Positions 33,768 through 42,607 of a DNA stretch of 64,000 nucleotides are shown piece after piece; within the stretch, counting starts at the first letter, position 1, and each line of letters starts with the position of its first letter. The DNA comes from Microbacterium sp. Root61 (lineage in GTDB: Bacteria; Actinomycetota; Actinomycetes; Actinomycetales; Microbacteriaceae). Made by a program: the position numbers and the translations under genes. The notes below the pieces were generated by a model. The model had not been told where the DNA came from and searched no databases. It worked only from the letters and a program-made list of their open reading frames with translations. The stretch is taken from positions 620,001 through 684,000 of the forward strand of contig NZ_LMGU01000001.1 of the NCBI RefSeq assembly GCF_001427525.1, in the 5' to 3' direction.

Positions 33768-34049
33768 TCAAGAACGGACGAGGCGGGCGATGGCGTCGTT
33801 GGCCTCGCGCAACTTCTCCTCGGCGACGGGGCCGCCTTCGGCGCTGGCCTCGGCGACGCAGTGATTGAGGTGATCGGACAGCAGCGACAACGCGACGGTC
33901 TCCAGCGCCTTGGTGGCCGCCGACACCTGGGTGAGCACGTCGATGCAGTACTGGTCGTCCTCCACCATCCGCGCGATCCCCCGCACCTGTCCCTCGGCGC
34001 GACGCAGACGCTTGAGGAGGTCATCCTTGTTGCCCATGTATCCGGTCAT
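33768..34049 (-). CDS. csoR: CsoR-family copper-sensing repressor
   Basis: 93 residues. All-helical CsoR fold with the Cu(I) ligand set: Cys in DQYCIDVL, and His and Cys in SDHLNHCVAEA. Apo-CsoR represses and Cu(I) releases it. ATG 34049 falls at the predicted transcription start, suggesting a leaderless mRNA; a second in-frame ATG at 34037 also exists. First gene of csoR-copZ-copA-copB-DUF305. Confidence 0.94.
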   Translation of the reverse strand: MTGYMGNKDDLLKRLRRAEGQVRGIARMVEDDQYCIDVLTQVSAATKALETVALSLLSDHLNHCVAEASAEGGPVAEEKLREANDAIARLVRS

Positions 34050-34050
34050 G

Positions 34051-34085
34051 ATGGATACTATACCCCCCTAGGGTATCCATGGCAA
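34051..34085 (-). promoter_or_regulatory. cop operon promoter with embedded CsoR operator
   Basis: On the minus strand: -35 TTGCCA (34085-34080), 17-base spacer, -10 TATAGT (34062-34057), then six bases to ATG 34049. The spacer holds the G-tract palindrome TACCCTAGGGGGGTA, typical of CsoR boxes, flanked by perfect outer arms ATGGATAC / GTATCCAT (34051-34058 and 34073-34080). Repressor would block polymerase directly. Confidence 0.8.
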
Positions 34086-34116
34086 CGTCGGAAACTCGGA
34101 TCCTCCGGGCCGCAGG

Positions 34117-36642
34117 TCACACCGTGCTGTAGGCGACGATGCCCCGGCGCACGGCATCCAGCGCCTTGCGGGCCGTGGTCGCCAGCGGCGCATCCGCGAC
34201 CAGCGACAACTGGTCGAGCAGGTCGATCGTCTGCTTCGCCCACCGGACGAAGTCGCCTGCGGCCATGTCGGCCTCGCTCAGCACTCGGTCCAGAAGGCCA
34301 CCGCGGGCCCAGGAGTGCATCGCCACGGCGAGTCCCGACGCGATCGGCTCGGAGCCGGGCAGTCGGTGGTCCTTCTCCAGGTCGTCCAGACGCTGCCAGA
34401 GGCTTTCGGTCTCGCTGAGCGCGCGCCGGAACGGTCCGCGCGGCAGAGCGTGCTCGCCGGGCCCGGATTCATCACGGCGGGGTTCGTACACGAGGCAGCA
34501 GGCCAGCGCGGCCAGCGAAGGGACATCCAGATCGTTCCAGAGCCCGCGCCGCAGCGACTCGGCCACGAGGAGGTCGCGCTCGCCGTAGATCCGGCGCATC
34601 GTGCGCCCCGCGTCCGTGAGGCTGGCGGCGCCGTGCTCGTCGATGCGGACGTAGTCGAGCTCCTTGAGCACCTCCACGACGCGGTCGAAGATGCGCGCGA
34701 CCGTACCGGTGCGGGTCTCGATCTGCTGACGGGTCTTCTCGATCGTGCGCGCGAGCTTCCAATAGCGCTCCGCCCAGCGGGCGTGCTGCTCGCGTTCGGG
34801 GCACTGATGACATGGATGCCGCTGCATCCGCCGTCGGAGTCCGCCGATCTCACGCTGCCGCTTCTCCCGGGTGCCGCGGGAGGCGTTGGCGTCCTTGCGA
34901 TTGAGCTTCTCCAGATCGGCGAGGTCGCGACGGATGCCGGAGTACTCGGTGAAGTCGCCGCGATCGCAGTTCATCGCCTTCTCGTAGCCGGCGATCGACT
35001 CCTCGGCCTCGCGCACCTGGCGTGCCAGGCCCACCACCGAGCGGTCGGCCTGGAACTGGGCGAAGGAGGACTCGAGGATCTCGCGCGCCCGTGTTCTGCC
35101 GAACTGGTCGATCAGGTTGACGGCCATGTTGTACGTGGGGCGGAAGCTGGAGTTCAGTGGGTAGGTGCGTCGTGAGGCGAGTGCGGCGACCTGCTGCGGA
35201 TCGAGGGTCTGGGTCCACTGGATGACCGCGTGCCCCTCGACGTCGATCCCGCGTCGGCCGGCGCGACCGGTCAGCTGGGTGTACTCCCCCGATGTGATCG
35301 CGACACGGGCCTCGCCGTTGAACTTCTCGAGCTTCTCCAGCACGACAGTGCGGGCGGGCATGTTGATGCCGAGCGCCAAGGTCTCGGTCGCGAAGACGAC
35401 CTTGACGAGCTTGCGCTTGAAAAGTTCCTCGACGACTTCCTTGAACGCGGGCAGCAGCCCGGCGTGGTGCGAGGCGACCCCGCGCTCGAGGTTCTCGACC
35501 CACTCCCAGTAGCCGAGTACCGCGAGGTCCTCGTCCTGGAGCGAGCGGGTGCGCTCTTCGATGATGGCGCGGATCTCGAGGCGCTCTTCGTGTGTGGTCA
35601 GCCGGACGCCCGAGCGACGCACCTGCTGCACAGCTGCGTCGCATCCGACGCGGCTGAAGATGAAGAAGATCGCCGGCAGCAGATTCGCGCGGTCCAGCAG
35701 CTGCACGACGTCGGGGCGGTCGATCCGTTCGATGCGCTGCACATTGGCGGAGCGCACGGGTCGTTGACCGCCCTTGTGCGGACGACGACGGGATGCCTCG
35801 TAGCGCCCGCCGTCGGCCATCGAGGCGCTGCGAGCCGACTGCGTGCGCCGATTGTTCTCGAACGCCTGCCCCTTCGGCGAGCGGATCCGCATCAGCTCCT
35901 GATTCACCTGCGCGGTCGCGACACCGGCGCGGTCATCGAACAGGGGCAGGAGATCGCCGCGGACGAGCACGTGCTGCTCGAGCGGGACGGGCCGGATCTC
36001 GGACACGATGACCTCGGTGTCGCCGCGGACGGTGTCGAGCCAGTCGCCGAACTCCTCCGCGTTGGACACCGTCGCCGACAGTGAGATCAGGCGCACCTGC
36101 GGCGGCAGGTGGATGATGATCTCCTCCCACACGGCGCCGCGGAATCGGTCGGCGAGATAGTGCACCTCGTCCATCACGACGTAGCGGAGTCCGCGCAGCG
36201 CGGGTGAGTCCGCATAGAGCATGTTGCGCAGCACCTCGGTCGTCATCACGACGATGCGCGCGTTGCCGTTGATGTTGGTGTCGCCGGTCAGCAGCCCGAC
36301 GTCATCCGCGCCGTACACATCGACGAGTTCGCGGAACTTCTGGTTGGACAGCGCCTTGATCGGGGTCGTGTAGAACGCCTTGTCCGGGTGTCGACGGGCA
36401 CCGTCGTCGTCGACGGCGGGCGCGCGCATGGCGAGGTGGATGGCGAACTCGCCGACGATCGTCTTGCCCGCGCCGGTGGGGGCGGCGACCAGCACGCTGC
36501 GGCCGTCTTCGAGGGCGTGGCATCCCGCGATCTGGAAAGGATCGAGTTCGAAGCGCTGGGATGCCGCGAACGCCGCCGAGATGGGGTGTTCCTGCCGCTC
36601 CCGCGCGCGCTCGAATCGCTCCGCGGGAGACGGGTCGCTCAC
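34117..36642 (-). CDS. helY: HelY-type DEAD/DEAH-box (Ski2/Mtr4-like) helicase
   Basis: 841 residues from GTG 36642. Motif I APTGAGKT, motif II MDEVHYL, motif III SLSATVSN, motif VI TGRAGRRGID; the C-terminal half includes a zinc-like cluster CHQCPEREQHARW and a DSHCT-type domain. It is the actinobacterial relative of eukaryotic Ski2/Mtr4 RNA helicases and probably acts in RNA processing. Overlaps the tatC stop, last gene of the pafB-pafC-tatA-tatC-helY unit, as in mycobacteria. Confidence 0.93.
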   Translation of the reverse strand: MSDPSPAERFERARERQEHPISAAFAASQRFELDPFQIAGCHALEDGRSVLVAAPTGAGKTIVGEFAIHLAMRAPAVDDDGARRHPDKAFYTTPIKALSNQKFRELVDVYGADDVGLLTGDTNINGNARIVVMTTEVLRNMLYADSPALRGLRYVVMDEVHYLADRFRGAVWEEIIIHLPPQVRLISLSATVSNAEEFGDWLDTVRGDTEVIVSEIRPVPLEQHVLVRGDLLPLFDDRAGVATAQVNQELMRIRSPKGQAFENNRRTQSARSASMADGGRYEASRRRPHKGGQRPVRSANVQRIERIDRPDVVQLLDRANLLPAIFFIFSRVGCDAAVQQVRRSGVRLTTHEERLEIRAIIEERTRSLQDEDLAVLGYWEWVENLERGVASHHAGLLPAFKEVVEELFKRKLVKVVFATETLALGINMPARTVVLEKLEKFNGEARVAITSGEYTQLTGRAGRRGIDVEGHAVIQWTQTLDPQQVAALASRRTYPLNSSFRPTYNMAVNLIDQFGRTRAREILESSFAQFQADRSVVGLARQVREAEESIAGYEKAMNCDRGDFTEYSGIRRDLADLEKLNRKDANASRGTREKRQREIGGLRRRMQRHPCHQCPEREQHARWAERYWKLARTIEKTRQQIETRTGTVARIFDRVVEVLKELDYVRIDEHGAASLTDAGRTMRRIYGERDLLVAESLRRGLWNDLDVPSLAALACCLVYEPRRDESGPGEHALPRGPFRRALSETESLWQRLDDLEKDHRLPGSEPIASGLAVAMHSWARGGLLDRVLSEADMAAGDFVRWAKQTIDLLDQLSLVADAPLATTARKALDAVRRGIVAYSTV

Positions 36643-37457
36643 GCGGGAGCCTCAGGCGGGAGGATGCTGGCGTCGCGCTTGGCGCGGCGACGATCGAACA
36701 GGAGCGACACCCCTGCCGCGGCGAAGTACAGCACGACCAGGATGCCGGCCAGGATCAGCATCGAGGTGACGTCGGCGGCCGGGGTCGCTGCGGCGGCGAA
36801 GATCGTGATGACCAGAATGGCCACGCGCCAGCCCCTCAGTATCGCCATGCCGCTGAGGACCCCGGCGACGTTCAGGAGCACCAGGAAGACGGGCAGCACG
36901 AACGCGACGCCGATCACCAGCAGCAGCTTCAGGATGAAGTCCATGTAGTAGCTGTACTGGAAGAACGTGACGGCGCCATCGGGCACGAACGAGGACATCA
37001 GCTCGATGACGTGCGGAGCCAGCAGCCAGCCGACCGTGAGTCCCGCGAAGAACAGCGGGATCGCGGCGCAGAGGAAGCCGACGGTGTACCGCAGCTCCTT
37101 GCGCGTGAGGCCCGGCATGATGAACAGCCAGATCTGCGACAGCCAGACCGGCGCCGAGAGGAAGATGCCGACGACGAAGGCGATGCGCATGCGCATGTCG
37201 AATCCACCACTGACGGTGTCGACGTTCAACTCCGCATGCCCGGTGCGTTCTGCGATCAGGTTGATCGGGTGGATCAACAGCTCGATGATCGGACCGCTGA
37301 GGATGAACCCCGCGATCATGCCGACGATGATGCCTATGACCGAGATCAGCAGACGCCGGCGCAGCTCGACGAGATGCGCGCCCAGCGACATCCGTTTGTC
37401 GCGGGCGCGCCTCTGCCCCGGTGAGCCGGGAGTCGTCTCGGTGCTGGTCACGACCAC
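36639..37457 (-). CDS. tatC: Sec-independent protein translocase TatC
   Basis: 272 residues from GTG 37457 (start approximate). Six membrane helices; MSLGAHLVELRRRLL at the N-terminal cytosolic face is the conserved signal-peptide-binding element. TatC recognises twin-arginine signals and recruits TatA. It lies directly after tatA (0-base gap) and overlaps helY. A likely local substrate is the phosphoesterase at 60366. Confidence 0.96.
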   Translation of the reverse strand: MVVTSTETTPGSPGQRRARDKRMSLGAHLVELRRRLLISVIGIIVGMIAGFILSGPIIELLIHPINLIAERTGHAELNVDTVSGGFDMRMRIAFVVGIFLSAPVWLSQIWLFIMPGLTRKELRYTVGFLCAAIPLFFAGLTVGWLLAPHVIELMSSFVPDGAVTFFQYSYYMDFILKLLLVIGVAFVLPVFLVLLNVAGVLSGMAILRGWRVAILVITIFAAAATPAADVTSMLILAGILVVLYFAAAGVSLLFDRRRAKRDASILPPEAPA

Positions 37458-37706
37458 TTACGGCTGAGGATCCGCCGTACCGCCGGACTTCGTCGCGGTG
37501 TCGGCAGCCGTCGACTCGGCGGTGCCTGCCGCGGTCTCCGCGGGGGTGGCGGCCTTGTCATCGTCCTTCATCGCCTTCATCTCGCCCTTGAAGACGCGAG
37601 CCGACTGCCCCACGCTCTTGGCGAGGGCCGGGAGCTTCGCAGCGCCGAACAGCAGCAGAACGACGGCGAGGATGATGAGCAGGTGCGGCCATCCGAATGC
37701 GCCCAT
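37458..37706 (-). CDS. tatA: Tat translocase pore subunit TatA
   Basis: 82 residues from ATG 37706, after GGAG. One N-terminal membrane helix (HLLIILAVVLLLFGAAKLP), the hinge FGAAKLP, an amphipathic helix (ALAKSVGQSARVFKGEMK) and an acidic, Ala/Thr-rich tail. Typical actinobacterial TatA. It forms the size-adapting channel with TatC. Confidence 0.95.
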   Translation of the reverse strand: MGAFGWPHLLIILAVVLLLFGAAKLPALAKSVGQSARVFKGEMKAMKDDDKAATPAETAAGTAESTAADTATKSGGTADPQP

Positions 37707-37797
37707 GGTGATCTCCTCTGTGTGAAGGAATGTGCTCCCAGTGTAGCCCGGCGCCGGTGTTCCGGCGGCGACACAGCGGGGATGCAGAGGCTTTCGA

Positions 37798-38760
37798 TCA
37801 GCGGTACTGAGCCAGCCCGGCTTCGGCCCAGGATGCCGCGGCGCGGCGTGCGGCAGCAGGTTCCAGTACCTCGACGGTGCCGCCGCGACGCGCCGCGAGC
37901 CGGCGGATCGCGTGCTCGTCGGGCAGGCGCAGGGTCGCGACCGACACATCGCCGGTTGTCTCGATCTCGGCGCGGTCGAGGTAGTCGCCCAACAGCGGTG
38001 CGACCGACTTCGGGTAACGGATCCGCACCACGATGTCGTCCTCCCCCGGAGCGAACAGGGCGGGAACCTGCTCCTCGCCGTGGGTGATCGGCATATCCGT
38101 CAGCACCATCTCGCTCACCCGGTCGAGGTGGAAGGTGCGCATGGCCTCGCGCAGGTGGCACCAGCCCTGTAAGTACCACTGGCCGTTGGCGATGTGCACC
38201 TTGACGGGGTCGACCGTGCGGATCGTCGCCTCGGCGTCGGGCGCCTTGTAGGTGAACGACACCGCAACGCCCTGCTGCAGCGCCGCGGCGACCGTGTCGC
38301 GGACGGCGTCGACAGGACCCGGGGCCACGATGACATCGGCGGGCGTGCTGGAGGCTCCGCGCGCGAGCTTCGCGAGCAGGGCCGAGAACAGGGCGCTGTC
38401 GCCCGAGCCGGGCAGGGTGCGGGCGAGCTGGAGTCCCGCCAGCAGTGCGGCGGCCTCGCGCGCGGTGAGCTTGGGCGAACGCTCCAGGCCGACCGAGTTG
38501 GTGATCACGATCAGATCGCGCTGGTCCAGCAGATCCCAATCGATGTCGAACAGGTCGTTGGACATCTGCCAGAATCCGCCGTCACCCGGCAAGCCGATCA
38601 CGGTGAGCTTCTCGACCATGGCGCGCATCTGGGCGGGCGTGACGTCGAACTCGTCGGCGGCTTCGGCGATCGAGACCTCGCCCTTGCCCAGCAGATAGGG
38701 CACCAGCTGGAGCATCAGGGCGGCCCGGTCGGTCGCCACCAGCGGCTTGCGTGCACTCAT
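37798..38760 (-). CDS. pafC: WYL-domain transcriptional activator PafC
   Basis: 320 residues. N-terminal winged HTH (VSIAEAADEFDVTPAQMRAMVEKL), WYL domain with QWYLQGWCH and a C-terminal extension (WCX). PafB and PafC form a heterodimer that activates the RecA/LexA-independent DNA-damage regulon in actinobacteria. Overlaps pafB by four bases. Its conserved neighbours tatA-tatC-helY follow. Confidence 0.94.
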   Translation of the reverse strand: MSARKPLVATDRAALMLQLVPYLLGKGEVSIAEAADEFDVTPAQMRAMVEKLTVIGLPGDGGFWQMSNDLFDIDWDLLDQRDLIVITNSVGLERSPKLTAREAAALLAGLQLARTLPGSGDSALFSALLAKLARGASSTPADVIVAPGPVDAVRDTVAAALQQGVAVSFTYKAPDAEATIRTVDPVKVHIANGQWYLQGWCHLREAMRTFHLDRVSEMVLTDMPITHGEEQVPALFAPGEDDIVVRIRYPKSVAPLLGDYLDRAEIETTGDVSVATLRLPDEHAIRRLAARRGGTVEVLEPAAARRAAASWAEAGLAQYR

Positions 38761-39752
38761 CGGGGCACCTCGTTGCGGGTCAGGGTCGCCTCGAGGCGCG
38801 CGATCACTTCGTCGCGCAGCTCGACGGGTGCCACGACGCGCACCTCGGGGCCGTAGGACGCCAATTCGTCGGCGAAGATGTGGATGTCGACGTAGGGCAC
38901 GTAGATGCCCTGATCTGCGGGGATGCTGCGGCGTCCGAGGCGCAGGGCGGCCTCGGTTCCCGGGTTGACCTCGAGCAGTGCGCGCTGCCGCGCCGCGACC
39001 GCTTCCAGGCCGGCCAGCGCGCGATCACCGGCGCCCTCGCGCAGTGCCGAGTCGAAGGATTGGCGCGTGATCTCGACGTCACCCACGATCCGTGCGAGCA
39101 GGAACGTGCGGTCCGCCCCGGCATCGAGGTCGACGCCGAACACGTGCCAGCGGGCTTCGTAGTCCACCAGCGCGAGGGGGCGGAGCCGCCGCAGGGTCGG
39201 CTTCTCCTCTCCCGGCTTCAGGTACGAGAACGCCACCACGCGGGACTGCTCCATCGCCTGCTGCAGCGCGGGGAACGCGGGTTCGCGCACGCTGATGCGC
39301 GGGGAGAAGCCGATGATGGGCTCGTCGACGGCGATACCGAGCGCGCGGATCTTGCGCAATCCGCTGCGGGCGTCGCTGGACATCGAGCTCTGGCTCCACA
39401 CCCCGCCGGCCAGCGTGAGCAGCGCGACCTCGGCCGGTGTGAACTCGATGTCCGCCGGAAGTTCGTACTCGGACACCGGCACGCGATACCGCGCTTCGCG
39501 CAGGTCGTCGGGGTCGGCCCAGTCGCCGATCGTCTCGATCGGGACGCCGAGTCCGCGCAGGCTTTCCTTGTCGCGCTCGAACATCTTCTCGAGGGCGTCC
39601 TTGGACGCGCCGGCCTCGCTCTGCTCGCGATAACCGGTGACCGAACCGAGGATCGTGTCCTTGGTCAGCCCCTGTTCGGTGGCCATGAGGGCCACGACGA
39701 GATTGACGAGTCGCTCCTCGGGAGGGTTCTTCGCAGGCGCGGTGACAGACAC
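38757..39752 (-). CDS. pafB: WYL-domain transcriptional activator PafB
   Basis: 331 residues. N-terminal region ERLVNLVVALMATEQGLTKDTILGSVTGY is the conserved PafB helix-turn-helix. The WYL core motif reads RWHVFGVD, so the WYL tripeptide is WHV, followed by the WCX extension. Partner of PafC in the DNA-damage response. The gene name comes from mycobacterial clusters where it follows pafA; no pafA or proteasome gene is nearby here. Confidence 0.93.
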   Translation of the reverse strand: MSVTAPAKNPPEERLVNLVVALMATEQGLTKDTILGSVTGYREQSEAGASKDALEKMFERDKESLRGLGVPIETIGDWADPDDLREARYRVPVSEYELPADIEFTPAEVALLTLAGGVWSQSSMSSDARSGLRKIRALGIAVDEPIIGFSPRISVREPAFPALQQAMEQSRVVAFSYLKPGEEKPTLRRLRPLALVDYEARWHVFGVDLDAGADRTFLLARIVGDVEITRQSFDSALREGAGDRALAGLEAVAARQRALLEVNPGTEAALRLGRRSIPADQGIYVPYVDIHIFADELASYGPEVRVVAPVELRDEVIARLEATLTRNEVPR

Positions 39753-39788
39753 CCCCTCATCCTAAGCGGGGTCGGGGTACGAGCCTGC

Positions 39789-40751
39789 TTACTCGGACGG
39801 TGCCGCGTCGATCCCGAGGATGTCCACGACGAACACGAGTGTGGAGTCGCCGGGGATGCTGCCCTGCTGCTGGTCGCCGTAACCCTGGTCGGGCGGGATG
39901 ACGACGAGCACCTGGGAGCCGACGGTCGCGCCCTTGAGCGCCTCCGCGAAGCCGGGGATCATCGAGTCGAGCACCACGGACTGGGGTTCGGCGCCCCACG
40001 TCGTGTCGAACACCTTGCGATCGGCCCAGGTGACGCCGGTGTAGTGCACGCGGACCGGGTCATCGCCGGTCACGACGGGGCCGTCGCCCTTCTGGAGCGT
40101 CTGGACGACCAGGTCGGTCGGCGGCGTGGCGTCCGGCACGATGATTCCGGGCCGGCCGTCGGGGGCGCGCACGACGGTCGGCATGCCGAGCGCGTCGTTG
40201 TACTGGTCTGCGCCTTCGGCCTTGGGCAGGTAGACCTTGCGCAGGTCGACCACGGCCACGGCCGAGTCGCCTTCCTCGAGGCCGAGGTTCGCGGCGTTCT
40301 GAGCCTCGACATCGCCGGGAGCCAGCGCGATCGCGACGCGCGACCCCTCGGTGGCGCACTCGAGCGCGTCGGCGAAACCTGGGAACGTCTGCACCCAGCG
40401 CGACAGCGGGAACACCCGCGACAGGTCGCCGTCGTACGGCGTCTGCACCAGCGTCTTGCCGGACGCGCCGTTGACGAGGGTGACATCGAGCACGACGAGC
40501 TGCTCGCCGTCGGTGATCGCGATGCCGTCGCCCTCCTCGACGTCGGAGAACTCCGTCGTCTTCGTGTGGAACGGCGCGCGGACCGTGACCTCTGGAGCCT
40601 CGTCGGCCGCACCCTTCACGGTGATCAGGTCCATAGAGGCCTGGTCCGATGTGGTCGGTCGAGGGCAATCGGCCGACGTCGAGGTGGAGCATCCGACAAG
40701 GGTCACGGCAGCGAGGCCGAGGACCGCGATGACAGCGGGGATCTTACGCAC
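39789..40751 (-). CDS. fkbP: FKBP-type peptidyl-prolyl isomerase lipoprotein
   Basis: 320 residues. Lipoprotein signal with lipobox TLVGC, then an N-terminal domain with weak FKBP features (LSRWVQTFPGFADALECATEGSRVAIAL) and a clear C-terminal FKBP domain (VRVHYTGVTWADRKVFDTTW...VIPGFAEALKGATVGSQVLVVIPPDQGYG). Extracytoplasmic folding catalyst. Occupies the conserved place before pafB. Confidence 0.9.
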   Translation of the reverse strand: MRKIPAVIAVLGLAAVTLVGCSTSTSADCPRPTTSDQASMDLITVKGAADEAPEVTVRAPFHTKTTEFSDVEEGDGIAITDGEQLVVLDVTLVNGASGKTLVQTPYDGDLSRVFPLSRWVQTFPGFADALECATEGSRVAIALAPGDVEAQNAANLGLEEGDSAVAVVDLRKVYLPKAEGADQYNDALGMPTVVRAPDGRPGIIVPDATPPTDLVVQTLQKGDGPVVTGDDPVRVHYTGVTWADRKVFDTTWGAEPQSVVLDSMIPGFAEALKGATVGSQVLVVIPPDQGYGDQQQGSIPGDSTLVFVVDILGIDAAPSE

Positions 40752-40772
40752 CGGAACAGTCTAGGTGCAGGT

Positions 40773-41804
40773 TCAGAGAGCTTCCTGCGCGGATGCCGCC
40801 TCCGGGGCGGCGCCCGCCGCGGCCTGGCGTGCGCCATCGGCAGCGCGCTGGGCCTCCCGGACGCGCTTGCGCAGGTTCTTGTCGGTGATGTCGCGGTCGC
40901 CCACGGCGCCGGGGGTCCACAGCTCCACATCCTCGTCGCCGTAGCTGGACTTGGACGCCCTGCGCTTCTGCTCCGGAGCGATCGTGTCGGGTGCCAGACG
41001 CCGCGCGGTGATGAGGAACCCGGTGTGCGCGATCATGCGGTGATCCGGGCGCACCGCGAGGCCCTCGACGTGCCAGCCGCGCACCATCGTCTCGCTCGCG
41101 TCCGGCTCGGTGAACAGCCCGGTGCCGCGCACGTACTCCGCGACACGGCTGAGCTGCGTCGCCGTGGCGACGTAACAGAGCACCACTCCCCCGGGCGTCA
41201 GCACGTCGGCCACCGCATCGATGCACTCCCACGGCGCCAGCATGTCCAGCACGACGCGGTCCACGGATGCCGGTGCCACCGCACCCGGGAGCTCTTCGAC
41301 GAGGTCTCCGACCACGATCGACCAGTTCTCCGGCACGGAGCCCCGGAACGTCTCTACGTTGGCACGGGCCACATCGGCGAAGTCGGCACGGCGCTCGAAC
41401 GATACGAGGCGCCCCTCAGCGCCGATCGCGCGCAGCAGCCACAGCGACAGTGCGCCGGAGCCGACACCGGCTTCGACGACGACCGCACCCGGGAAGATAT
41501 CGGCGTCGGCGACGATCTGCGCGGCATCCTTCGGGTAGATGATCGCGGCACCGCGCGGCATCGACATCACGAAGTCCTTCAGGAGCGGACGCAGCGCGAG
41601 GTACTCGTGCCCCCCGCTGTTGGTCGCGACGGAGCCGTCGGGCTGACCGATGAGCGCCTCGTGGCGCAGCACGCCGTGGTGGGTGTGCAGCTCACCGCCC
41701 TCGCGCAGGGTCGTGGTGTGCAGGCGTCCCTTCGGACCCGTGAGCTGCACGCGGTCGCCGACGCGGAACGGCCCGCTCGGTCGGAACGATTCCTGAGTGG
41801 TCAC
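40773..41804 (-). CDS. trmI: tRNA (adenine-58-N1)-methyltransferase
   Basis: 343 residues from GTG 41804, overlapping the HAD-gene stop as GTGA. N-terminal beta domain (FRVGDRVQLTGPKGRLHT), SAM-binding motif VVVEAGVGSGALSLWLL and catalytic-region VVLDMLAPWECID, as in TrmI (Rv2118c). Forms m1A58 in the T loop of tRNAs. In mycobacteria the next downstream genes are mpa-dop-pup-prcBA; here the next gene is fkbP, 21 bases away. Confidence 0.93.
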   Translation of the reverse strand: MTTQESFRPSGPFRVGDRVQLTGPKGRLHTTTLREGGELHTHHGVLRHEALIGQPDGSVATNSGGHEYLALRPLLKDFVMSMPRGAAIIYPKDAAQIVADADIFPGAVVVEAGVGSGALSLWLLRAIGAEGRLVSFERRADFADVARANVETFRGSVPENWSIVVGDLVEELPGAVAPASVDRVVLDMLAPWECIDAVADVLTPGGVVLCYVATATQLSRVAEYVRGTGLFTEPDASETMVRGWHVEGLAVRPDHRMIAHTGFLITARRLAPDTIAPEQKRRASKSSYGDEDVELWTPGAVGDRDITDKNLRKRVREAQRAADGARQAAAGAAPEAASAQEAL

Positions 41805-42484
41805 TGTGCTGCTCCTCGTGCGATGTGTGCGGCGTGGAAGGCGGCGACATCCTCGACCGTCTTCCCCTCGAGCGATGGCCACAGGACGTGGGCGCCGGCC
41901 CCCGCCAGCGACACCATCAGCGGCACTCCGATCACGGAGGCGCCGGATGCCACGGCCGAGCGCAGTCCGTTGGGTGAGTCCTCGATGGCGACGGTGTCCG
42001 CCGGATCGACGCCGAGGGTGGCGCAGGCCTGCAGGTAGGGGTCGGGGAACGGCTTGGGCCGTGTGACCTCGTCACCGGCGACGACCAGGTCGAACGCGTC
42101 GAAGTCGATGAGGTCCACGACGGCGTCGGCCATGCGCCGGATCGACATGGTGACCAGCGCGGTCTTCACGCCCGCTGCACGCAGGCTCGCGAGCAGTTCG
42201 CGCGCACCGGGGCGGAACGGAACACCGTCGCTGGCGAGCGCGGCCATGACGTCGTCGGTCAGTCGATCGATGATGGCGGGAACGGTCATCCGCACGCCCG
42301 CCGCCTGGAAGATGCGCGCGGAGTCCTCGAGACCGAGGCCGACCAGCTGCAGCGCCTGCTCGTGCGACCACGTCCCGCCGAAGCTCTCCACGAGCGGCGT
42401 CTCCGCAGCCATCCAATAGCGTTCGGTGTCCACGAGGGTGCCATCCATGTCCCACAGGACGGCGGCGGGAAGGGTATGACTCAC
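41801..42484 (-). CDS. HAD-family phosphatase (phosphoglucomutase-like)
   Basis: 227 residues from GTG 42484. Motif I WDMDGTLVDTE, cap region GFGGTWSHEQALQLVG, motif II VTMS, motif III RPKPFPDPYL and motif IV AIEDSPNGLRSAVASGA. Beta-phosphoglucomutase-like subgroup; hydrolyses a phosphorylated small metabolite, unidentified. Translationally coupled to trmI and divergent from the PAC2 gene. Confidence 0.9.
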   Translation of the reverse strand: MSHTLPAAVLWDMDGTLVDTERYWMAAETPLVESFGGTWSHEQALQLVGLGLEDSARIFQAAGVRMTVPAIIDRLTDDVMAALASDGVPFRPGARELLASLRAAGVKTALVTMSIRRMADAVVDLIDFDAFDLVVAGDEVTRPKPFPDPYLQACATLGVDPADTVAIEDSPNGLRSAVASGASVIGVPLMVSLAGAGAHVLWPSLEGKTVEDVAAFHAAHIARGAAQ

Positions 42485-42607
42485 TGGTCCATGGTACCGA
42501 GCCCACGATCCTCGTCCCGCGACAGAGCGGTCCCGCGCGCTCGCCCCCGGATCGCACGAGGACGCCTATCCTGGATGGAGCCCCGATTCTCGGGCAGAGG
42601 AGGTCGT

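Noticed and set aside
38751..42038. 1095-codon open frame opposite pafC, pafB, fkbP and trmI
   Set aside because: Spans four well-supported genes on the other strand and encodes an Arg/His-rich product with no motif.
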